In this document: positions 1-5,142 of the stretch, one piece after another
How positions within the stretch are numbered: the stretch's first letter is position 1
Layout: every line of letters begins with the position of its first letter
DNA from: a virus
Strand: one strand, 5' to 3'
Virus record (IMG/VR): IMGVR_UViG_3300035698_004885
Span: 1 to 26,358 of that record
Length of the DNA: 26,358 bases
Notes under the pieces: model-generated
The model's input: the letters and a program-made list of their open reading frames with translations, nothing else
Told to the model about the DNA's origin: nothing
Database searches by the model: none
Position numbers and translations under genes: made by a program

Positions 1-2
1 AG

Positions 3-377
3 GACGCATGGTGTCCTAAACTTATTTTTAATGGTGGCGGGGGGCAGAGGGTAGCGCTTTGTATTCAACCTGGGGAAATTTACTCCCTCGCCCCGGAGTT
101 CAATGTAGGGGAAATGATTGAGGTGAGCAACACAGGCTTTAACGACGATTGGATGAAAGACAAGTTTTCCGCATACGACAATTTGAACGCAAACCCTTAT
201 ATCTGTGAGCGTAGAAGGTGGCAATACGCCCGCAAGATAGAGCCGAAAGACAAGGACGTGACGGCGGAGGAGATTCGTGGATGGGATTGTGCCCGTCGTG
301 TAGTTGGCTGTGCATTTTGGGATGATTTTATTAAGCACTTCGATGGCCGCAGGATAGCCGGAGGCAAAGATGAGTAA
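3..377 (+). CDS. Hypothetical phage protein, 5'-truncated by window edge
   Basis: The reading frame is open from the first bases of the window to the TGA at 375-377, so the gene starts upstream and the ATG at 114 is probably internal. The upstream codons read as ordinary protein (a short Gly run, then a stretch ending in FNVGEM) without a stop. The visible part is about 124 residues, hydrophilic and mixed charged, rich in Trp and Arg in the middle (CERRRWQYARK). I do not recognise a family. It overlaps the next gene by 8 bases, which suggests translational coupling within one operon. If the upstream extension is not coding, the gene would start at 114 behind the weak site TAGGGGAA and encode 87 residues. 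Confidence 0.65.
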   Translation, partial: DAWCPKLIFNGGGGQRVALCIQPGEIYSLAPEFNVGEMIEVSNTGFNDDWMKDKFSAYDNLNANPYICERRRWQYARKIEPKDKDVTAEEIRGWDCARRVVGCAFWDDFIKHFDGRRIAGGKDE

Positions 378-888
378 GCAAGTTGGCGTACTCTCAGATA
401 TTTCTAGTGGCGCGGACGTGCCGGAGGGATGCGTGCCCTGTGAAGGGCAATCATTCCTTAGAAGTGAATACCCCGATCTGTTCGATAAGATCGGGACGGC
501 TTATGGTGCGGCAGATGAGACACACTTTAATATGCCTGATATGCGAATTGATGGAGTTAGCAGAATGATAATCGCCGTGGGCAAAAAAAGGGATGGGGTG
601 ATGAGTGAGCTAACGAAGGAAGCGCAAGCCGAATATGAACACTGGTTAAAGAGAAAACCACATCGCCAAATATGCGCCCTTTGTCACGAAGTAAGTCGAG
701 TCGATTTTGATGTTTCTAATGAAGTTTGGGAATTTGCAGTTCAAAAGTATTGGCAAAATTCTATCATCTGTTTGCAATGTTTCACGCGCCTTGCCGATGA
801 ACGGGGCGTCGAGTGGGACAAGGATATAAAATTCTATCCGAGGAGCTGGATTTCACAGCAAAAGGTGGGGGGAGAGCATAGGAGGTAG
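370..888 (+). CDS. Tail-collar domain fused to a zinc-ribbon-like domain
   Basis: Residues 5-72 match the phage tail collar pattern: a short beta start, PEGCVPCEGQ (usually PEGWLFCDGQ), SEYPDLFDKIGTAYG, then HFNMPDMR (usually F.LPDLRGR). Such domains normally sit in tail fibre or microcyst-type proteins. Residues 78-172 look like a different protein: a helix (SELTKEAQAEYEHWLKRK) followed by C102-x2-C105 and C134-x2-C137, a likely zinc ribbon of a type common in small phage proteins. Met78 (base 601) follows a G-rich stretch (GGGATGGGGTG) and could be an internal start giving a separate 95-residue protein. The gene follows the previous one with an 8-base overlap. Domain assignment is by motif reading; the fusion could be real, or two proteins from one frame. 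Confidence 0.7.
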   Translation: MSKQVGVLSDISSGADVPEGCVPCEGQSFLRSEYPDLFDKIGTAYGAADETHFNMPDMRIDGVSRMIIAVGKKRDGVMSELTKEAQAEYEHWLKRKPHRQICALCHEVSRVDFDVSNEVWEFAVQKYWQNSIICLQCFTRLADERGVEWDKDIKFYPRSWISQQKVGGEHRR

Positions 889-891
889 AGG

Positions 892-1104
892 ATGGTTAAG
901 AAAATACACAACTGCGAAACTTGTGGCCAAAAGGTGTCAGTCCATACCGCCGACGACTTCGGGAAAAGGGACGGGACGAACTCCTATGTCGGGGAGGAGC
1001 GCAACGAAGCCCTCGAAGATGCGGCGAGGAGGGCAGAAAGAGGGGACAATTCCTACGCACGAGATATTGCGAAACGTATTCGTACGCTGAAAACGGAGGG
1101 GTAA
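892..1104 (+). CDS. Small CxxC protein, unknown function
   Basis: A 70-residue basic protein with an N-terminal CETC pair (C8, C11) and a charged helical remainder (EERNEALEDAARRAERG). One Cys pair alone would make half a zinc site, so it may dimerise or use other ligands. A GGAGG site at 881-885, overlapping the preceding stop codon, is correctly spaced for the ATG at 892. It shares the position of its Cys pair (residues 8 and 11) with the next gene, which hints at distant duplication. No family is recognised. Its place ahead of the replication genes suggests an early-expressed accessory protein. Confidence 0.65.
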   Translation: MVKKIHNCETCGQKVSVHTADDFGKRDGTNSYVGEERNEALEDAARRAERGDNSYARDIAKRIRTLKTEG

Positions 1105-1299
1105 ATGGCAAAGGAAATAATAACATGCACGATATGCCACAATAGATTTGAAATGGATAGTGGTGCATTGGAATCTATAAAAGCCTCAGAGAGAGATCGA
1201 ATAAAGGAAATCATAAGCAAGTATCGGTACAAGGATAGCCGAGGGCTTGAAGGCCCGATGCCGAACATACTTGAGGACATCGTTGAAGACATTGGGTAG
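1105..1299 (+). CDS. Small CxxC protein, unknown function
   Basis: A 64-residue protein beginning directly after the stop of its neighbour, with GGAGGGG at 1095-1101 as ribosome binding site. Residues 8-12 (CTICH) form a zinc-knuckle-like start, followed by an amphipathic helix (GALESIKASERDRIKEII) and an acidic tail. Its N-terminus resembles the preceding protein (MxKxIxxCxxC), so the pair may be diverged paralogues. No enzyme motif is visible. An opposite-strand frame overlaps it but lacks a binding site and breaks the operon order, so I prefer this reading. Confidence 0.6.
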   Translation: MAKEIITCTICHNRFEMDSGALESIKASERDRIKEIISKYRYKDSRGLEGPMPNILEDIVEDIG

Positions 1300-1320
1300 C
1301 AGCAGCAATAAGGGGGACCG

Positions 1321-1626
1321 ATGAAAGACGATAGGCTAGAGGAGATACGGGAAGCATTTGATAGCGAGGAGCCAGGGGATGGTAGTCCATCAACTTTGAG
1401 ATGGGTTGAACGAGCACGTTATCTCCTCGCCAAGCTCGATGAGGCGAATGAGAAGCTAGAGCAAAAAGGCAGAAGACTTTTTGAGCTAACACGAGAGAAA
1501 ATAAAACTCGAGAGGGTAGCAGATGCGGCGGTTGATTTAAATCAATTCTTGCCAAAGGGTTATGCTGGCATTCCAGTATCAAATCTTCGTATAGCCCTAC
1601 GCGACGCAGGAAAATTGGAGGGGTGA
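1321..1626 (+). CDS. Hypothetical early protein with coiled coil
   Basis: A 101-residue hydrophilic protein. About residues 25-70 form a long charged helix with heptad-like Leu spacing (RWVERARYLLAKLDEANEKL), probably a coiled coil; the C-terminal third contains a short Pro/Gly segment (LPKGYAGIPVSNLR). An AAGGGGGA site lies just before the ATG. Similar helix-rich small proteins of unknown role are frequent in phage early regions, but I cannot assign a family. Its TGA overlaps the start of the next gene, so the two are probably translated together. Confidence 0.65.
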   Translation: MKDDRLEEIREAFDSEEPGDGSPSTLRWVERARYLLAKLDEANEKLEQKGRRLFELTREKIKLERVADAAVDLNQFLPKGYAGIPVSNLRIALRDAGKLEG

Positions 1627-1853
1627 TGGGCAGAGACAGCAGACTGAAAGAACTGCTCGGGGAAGAGGCCGAGTTTGCCCTCTGGGACACGATGAGGCAC
1701 GGCAACAATAACACATCCGACATGCTCTACTTGCGCAAACTCGGGGACTGGTTCAAGAAATATCTACAGGCAGGCAACACACGGACACGACTGCTTAGAA
1801 TGTCAGAGAAGATTAAAAAGTCAAGCTCATATATCAACAGACGACAAGGATGA
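1626..1853 (+). CDS. Hypothetical small basic protein
   Basis: A 75-residue basic protein (C-terminal SEKIKKSSSYINRRQG) of unknown function. The ATG at 1626 overlaps the upstream TGA as TGATG and follows GGAGGGG; a GTG at 1623 in the same frame would add one residue. No domain or metal-binding motif is seen. It is the last gene before the repeat-rich region at 1874-1967, so it may close the first early transcript, although no terminator hairpin is visible after it. Confidence 0.6.
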   Translation: MGRDSRLKELLGEEAEFALWDTMRHGNNNTSDMLYLRKLGDWFKKYLQAGNTRTRLLRMSEKIKKSSSYINRRQG

Positions 1854-1872
1854 AAAAACCAGGAGGTAGGCA

Positions 1873-1995
1873 GTGTCGACAAGTTGTCAACAATCGAGTC
1901 AACTAATGTCAAAGACGATGTCAACATTTGTCAACACTTGTCAACACCTGTCGACAGCCAAGTCGACACGGAGTGGTAGGGCATATACTGGTTGA
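1873..1995 (+). CDS. Possible 40-residue ORF over the iteron-like repeats
   Basis: A GTG at 1873 follows a perfect AGGAGG (1861-1866) with 6-base spacing and opens a 40-codon frame ending at TGA 1993-1995. The product is Ser/Thr/Gln-rich and low in complexity because the DNA beneath it is made of TGTCAAC-type repeats. The shared 26-base core of the repeats lies in a different reading frame in the initiator gene, which argues that DNA rather than protein is conserved. I report it because of the strong ribosome binding site, but it is probably incidental or a leader peptide. Confidence 0.25.
   Translation: MSTSCQQSSQLMSKTMSTFVNTCQHLSTAKSTRSGRAYTG
1874..1967 (+). repeat. TGTCAAC/TGTCGAC iteron-like array, candidate origin or operator
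   Basis: Between two genes the heptamer TGTCAAC or its variants occur at 1874 (TGTCGAC), 1885, 1907 (TGTCAAA), 1919, 1929, 1939 and 1949 (TGTCGAC), with shorter GTCAAC and GTCGAC at 1898 and 1962. The copies at 1919, 1929, 1939 and 1949 are exactly 10 bases apart, so they face one side of the helix. This is typical of iterons bound by a replication initiator or of a cooperative operator. The replication module begins 60 bases downstream. A -10-like TATACT lies at 1984-1989, so control of transcription is the main alternative. Confidence 0.75.
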
Positions 1996-2027
1996 CGCTT
2001 CTTGACATTTAATGCAGGGAGAAGATT

Positions 2028-2270
2028 ATGAGCAGGAGAACCTGGAAGATTTTAAAATGGACCGACGAGCCAGCCGAAAAGATTTGGATCCCATTGGACT
2101 GCCCCTGTGGTTGTGAGGCAGAAATCCAGAGCGCACCGTTGAAGGGTGGCGTAATTATTGCTTTAATGGGCATGGCTTATGTCTTTGATCCTCCATCGTT
2201 CAAGCCCCCTGAGAACCATTTACCAGACGAGATCCAATGCAGATATTGTAAACGTAGTTTTGTAAAATAG
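2028..2270 (+). CDS. Small zinc-binding-like protein
   Basis: An 80-residue protein with two Cys clusters: CPCGC at residues 25-29 and CRYC at 71-74, likely one zinc site bridging the ends. The region between holds a hydrophobic beta-like stretch (GGVIIALMGMAYVF) and a Pro-rich loop. A GGGAG site precedes the ATG. It stands between the repeat array and the initiator gene, so a role in replication or its control is possible but only by position. I do not recognise the family. Confidence 0.7.
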   Translation: MSRRTWKILKWTDEPAEKIWIPLDCPCGCEAEIQSAPLKGGVIIALMGMAYVFDPPSFKPPENHLPDEIQCRYCKRSFVK

Positions 2271-2278
2271 GAGAAATT

Positions 2279-3175
2279 ATGTACGGAAAACATCTTGCAA
2301 GTACCTATACTGGTTCAATGTTTGGTGCAGGGCTTCACGTTTTTGCAGTCTGGGGATATGTGATTGCAAATACGAAGTCATCGGCCAGGATCGAATTGAA
2401 CCCGAAAATGCTCACGTCAATCCTCGGAGGGACTGCCGAAGAAATCCAGTCGGCGATAAATTATCTCATGGTCCCTGACCCAGACTCGAGGTCGACTGAG
2501 TATGAAGGCCGAAGACTGGTCAAGGAGGGTCAGTTTCAATACTTTGTTGTCAACCATTTGTCATACCGTGGTATGCGAAACGAGGAAGATCGTAAAATCT
2601 ACAATAGAATCAAGAAGAAAGAACAGCGAGACCGAGATAAAATGTCAACTAATGTCAAGGACGATGTCAGCCGCGGTCAGCCGCGGTCAGCCCATAGAGA
2701 TAGAGATAGAGATAGAGATAGAGATAAAAAACCATCCGGACGTGTTCCGAAAACGGAACACGCCACGGGGGAAGATCCTCCGGGAAAGAGTCCACCTGTA
2801 CAGGCCAGTGACGACCCAGATTTTTGTCCTGCTATCGGCGGCCGGCCGGTGCCGGCGACGCCGGTGAAGAAGAAGCAGACCGGCGGTGGGTTCCCGGCCT
2901 ACGTGAAGCTCTACCGGGAGATGTACCAGAAGCGTTTCGGCCGGGCGTATATCCTGACCAACGTCAAGGAGGACATTGGCAGCCTGTCCTTCGTGAGCGC
3001 CCAGTTGGACAGGGATATGGCCAAGCTGGAGAAGCTGATCGCCAAGTATTTCGAGTCTGACTCAAAGCCGATCGTGGAGTCTGGGTGGAGTATCAGGCTG
3101 TTTAGGAGCAATTTTAACGCGATCGCAGCGAAGGTCTTCGGCGACACAAAGGCCGCGGAACCCTGGAGAATTTGA
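2279..3175 (+). CDS. Replication initiator / replisome organiser
   Basis: This 298-residue protein has the layout of phage replisome organisers. About residues 1-120 form an N-terminal winged-helix-like DNA-binding region (FAVWGYVIANTK, then ELNPKMLTSILGGTAEEIQSAI and a segment ending VVNHLSYRGMRN) followed by a very basic helix (IYNRIKKKEQRDRDK). A low-complexity linker includes five Arg-Asp repeats (140-149) and a Pro-rich stretch; a helical C-terminal domain (about 200-298) would contact the helicase. The linker DNA carries repeats matching the array upstream, as in lambda O, whose origin lies inside the gene. AGGAG at 2269-2273 sets the start. The stop overlaps the helicase start (TGATG). 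No homologue search was possible, so the family name is by architecture and context. Confidence 0.75.
   Translation: MYGKHLASTYTGSMFGAGLHVFAVWGYVIANTKSSARIELNPKMLTSILGGTAEEIQSAINYLMVPDPDSRSTEYEGRRLVKEGQFQYFVVNHLSYRGMRNEEDRKIYNRIKKKEQRDRDKMSTNVKDDVSRGQPRSAHRDRDRDRDRDKKPSGRVPKTEHATGEDPPGKSPPVQASDDPDFCPAIGGRPVPATPVKKKQTGGGFPAYVKLYREMYQKRFGRAYILTNVKEDIGSLSFVSAQLDRDMAKLEKLIAKYFESDSKPIVESGWSIRLFRSNFNAIAAKVFGDTKAAEPWRI
2643..2727 (+). repeat. Intragenic iteron-like repeats plus ATAGAG run, candidate origin
   Basis: Inside the initiator gene, TGTCA copies start at 2643, 2653 and 2665, followed by two perfect copies of CCGCGGTCAG (2671-2690). Bases 2644-2669 repeat 1898-1923 with one mismatch in 26, but in another codon phase. 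Immediately downstream are five tandem ATAGAG hexamers (2694-2723) running into ATAAAAA, a purine-rich, easily melted strand. Iterons next to such a tract are the classical layout of an initiator-dependent origin. The run also encodes an Arg-Asp repeat, so a protein-level reason cannot be excluded. Confidence 0.65.
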
Positions 3176-4407
3176 TGAAATACAGTCCACAGCAGCACGA
3201 GGCGGCTTCCAAGATTTACCTGGGGTGCCTCATGATGGACAAAGAGGCTCTCCTGAAGCGACGGGTGCCCCCAGAGGCGCTCTATGGGGGGTGGCAATAC
3301 CTCTACCTGGGGATGCTCAAGAACCTCGTGGACGGCAAGGGCATCCAGCCGGCTGATCTGTACATGGAGTTCGGGAAAGAGGAGTGGTGGCCTGGGGCAA
3401 AGATCGTCTCAGACCTGCCAAACAACGCAGTGTCAGGCTCGCGTGCGAAGGGCTACGCCGAGAAGTTGATCGAGATGTTCCAATTTCTCCAGGTAATGCG
3501 TTGGAATAAGCAGCTCGAGCTCATGATCGAGGGCGGCGAGGAGGAGATTCTCGCCAAGGCCGAGGCTGGGTTGCTCAAAATACGCTCGGAAGACGAGACT
3601 GTATGCGTAAAACTGTCCGAAGCCATCAGAATGTTGAACGAAAACCCCGGAAATCAGAAGATTTCAGTCGGGGAGTCCCGGTTTGACGCGAAATTGGCGC
3701 TGACCAGGGGCGGATTGCACGTTTTGGCAGCCAGGCCGAGCATGGGCAAGAGCAGTTTGGCGGTGTGGCTCTCGATTATGGCCGCCCGCGGCCACCCGGT
3801 GATGATATTCACCCTGGAAATGACCACATCGGAGCTCGTCAGGCGCATGTTGGGCATGGGGGTCGACATACAGAACCTCCCGATCTGGATAAACGACAAG
3901 GCGGGCATGACAATCGAGGAGATCATGACCAGGGCGCAGATAATGCGCGGTCAGTACGGCATTGACCTCGTGGTGGTCGACTACATGCAGCTTGTGAGGA
4001 CCTCGACCAAGCACCAGAACCGCGAAAGGGAGGTCGCCTACGTCTCTTCCTGCCTCAAGGAGCTGTCGAAGAAGATCGACGCACCTGTGCTGGCGCTATC
4101 TCAGCTCAACAGGGAGCTGGAGGGCCGATCGAACAAGCGGCCCACGCTCGCAAACCTCCGCGAGAGCGGTGCCATCGAGCAGGACGCAGACACCGTGACG
4201 TTTCTCTACCGCGAGGACTACTACGCGGACCAGGAGGGCAAGACGAGCCACGCGCCTGGGGTCGTGGAGGTGCTAATTGCCAAACAGCGCGGCGGGGCTA
4301 CCGGCGTGATGCTTGCGAACTGGGAACGTGCGGCGAATAAATGGCACAGTTGGCGGGACAAGGGCGAGCCCGAATCCCCGCAACGGGATATGGGGGCCTT
4401 ATTTTGA
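3175..4407 (+). CDS. DnaB-type replicative DNA helicase
   Basis: A 410-residue hexameric replicative helicase, which would unwind DNA 5'-3' at the fork. The short N-terminal helical domain (about 1-130) resembles DnaB. The RecA-like domain has Walker A ARPSMGKS (about 186-193), the following FTLEMT segment typical of DnaB, Walker B LVVVDYMQLV (Asp about 269), the ALSQLNRELE motif with its conserved Gln, and the C-terminal ESGAIEQDADTVTFLYR motif carrying the arginine-finger region. Length is slightly below the usual 430-470 because the N-domain is short. It begins at an ATG overlapping the initiator stop, so the two are coupled. No primase or helicase loader is seen here; host primase is probably used. 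Confidence 0.95.
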   Translation: MKYSPQQHEAASKIYLGCLMMDKEALLKRRVPPEALYGGWQYLYLGMLKNLVDGKGIQPADLYMEFGKEEWWPGAKIVSDLPNNAVSGSRAKGYAEKLIEMFQFLQVMRWNKQLELMIEGGEEEILAKAEAGLLKIRSEDETVCVKLSEAIRMLNENPGNQKISVGESRFDAKLALTRGGLHVLAARPSMGKSSLAVWLSIMAARGHPVMIFTLEMTTSELVRRMLGMGVDIQNLPIWINDKAGMTIEEIMTRAQIMRGQYGIDLVVVDYMQLVRTSTKHQNREREVAYVSSCLKELSKKIDAPVLALSQLNRELEGRSNKRPTLANLRESGAIEQDADTVTFLYREDYYADQEGKTSHAPGVVEVLIAKQRGGATGVMLANWERAANKWHSWRDKGEPESPQRDMGALF

Positions 4408-4682
4408 GCGACGAAGTTTTCATCCCGAAGATGCACACCAGGAAGGGCTACGAGAAGTCTGTGCATGTCCCGTGCCGCATAAGGCAGGCGGTGGCCATGG
4501 CGCAGGAGGTCCTCGGGGCCAAGGTCGTGGGTAGGAAGAAGGTCTGGCCGTTTCCGTTCAAGATGACTGACGCCGCGATCTCGTGTATAGAGACGACCTA
4601 CAGTGTTTCACGTGAAACAGCGGAGAAGGCTGCGCGCATGTGTGAAGCGGTGGACAAGGAGATGGTGGATGCCAATCGATAA
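4404..4682 (+). CDS. Small HTH-like protein between helicase and terminase
   Basis: The frame is open from further upstream, but the helicase stop at 4405-4407 and a G-rich site (TGGGGG) favour a TTG start at 4404; an ATG at 4431 is the alternative. The 92-residue product is basic early (MHTRKGYEKSVHVPCRIRQA) and ends with SVSRETAEKAARM, which resembles the recognition half of a helix-turn-helix. It may be a small regulator or DNA-packaging accessory. The parS-like 16-mer lies inside the SVSRET codons. Its last 14 bases overlap the next gene. Family not recognised. Confidence 0.55.
   Translation: MSDEVFIPKMHTRKGYEKSVHVPCRIRQAVAMAQEVLGAKVVGRKKVWPFPFKMTDAAISCIETTYSVSRETAEKAARMCEAVDKEMVDANR
4604..4619. 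other. parS: Perfect parS (ParB-binding) palindrome
   Basis: The sequence TGTTTCACGTGAAACA is a perfect 16-base palindrome and identical to the consensus of bacterial chromosomal parS sites, which bind ParB/Spo0J and nucleate SMC loading and origin segregation. It lies in the small gene before the terminase, 50 bases upstream of the small-terminase start. No parA or parB is in this window, so any binding would use a host (or distant phage) ParB. The bases also encode Val-Ser-Arg-Glu-Thr in a possible HTH, so coincidence with coding is the main alternative. Confidence 0.8.
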
Positions 4683-5142
4683 GAGGTGGGGGCCGTTTAT
4701 CGAACAGTTGGAGGCGCTCGAATTCGATCCAGATGAGTGGATTGACGTATTCAAGGCACTCGTTGAGTCGAAAGTGAATCCTGGGGATATCGAAAATCCA
4801 AAACAGGCAGCCAAGAAGTTGTCATCGCTGATGGTGCTCGAGCTCACAAGGCTTGCCACAACCGCCAGGTCTGAGCAGGTTCGACGTCATGCGGCCACGG
4901 AGCTTGCCCACATGGGAGGGGCGCGGCCGCCGAAACAGAAGGATGACGATTTTTCTGACATGACCGAGGAGGAATTAGATGCCCGTATCGGCAGCTACAT
5001 CGAGGACGAGGCGAGCAAGAAAACTAAGCATCGAGCAAAAAAGAGAGCTCGTACGACTGATCGTCACGAAGGAGAGGACCTCCTTACAGCAGCGGATCAA
5101 GAATTACAAATCTCTGAGGGGTGCCCAGACCCAATTCCATAG
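4669..5142 (+). CDS. Probable terminase small subunit
   Basis: A 157-residue protein directly upstream of the large terminase, where the small, DNA-recognising subunit is expected. It starts at an ATG behind AAGGAG (4656-4661), inside the end of the previous gene. Residues 1-90 are helical (WIDVFKALVES, LMVLELTRLATTARSEQVRR), followed by an acidic DDDFSDMTEEELDARI motif often seen near the end of phage small-terminase-like proteins, then a very basic tail (KKTKHRAKKRARTTDR). It overlaps the large terminase by 164 bases, far more than other gene pairs here. The longer frame from 4603 is less likely because its extra residues lie over the parS-like site and the previous gene. Assignment rests on position and motif. 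Confidence 0.6.
   Translation: MPIDKRWGPFIEQLEALEFDPDEWIDVFKALVESKVNPGDIENPKQAAKKLSSLMVLELTRLATTARSEQVRRHAATELAHMGGARPPKQKDDDFSDMTEEELDARIGSYIEDEASKKTKHRAKKRARTTDRHEGEDLLTAADQELQISEGCPDPIP

Noticed and set aside
1211-1723. Minus-strand ORF of 170 codons over small early genes
   Set aside because: Lies opposite three plus-strand genes with good ribosome sites; its product is Leu/Ser/Pro-rich and lacks recognisable motifs.
2002-2030. TTGACA with a possible -10 at 17 bases spacing
   Set aside because: The -10 position (ATTATG) matches the consensus at only two bases and overlaps the start codon of the next gene.
2694-2729. ATAGAG hexamer run as the core of a CRISPR or other array
   Set aside because: There are no spacers; it is a simple tandem repeat inside a gene, better explained as an unwinding tract or Arg-Asp linker.
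4603-4668. Upstream extension of the small terminase starting MFHVKQ
   Set aside because: This start is produced by the parS-like palindrome; the ATG at 4669 has a properly spaced AAGGAG, and the extra residues are Arg/Trp-rich and look non-coding.
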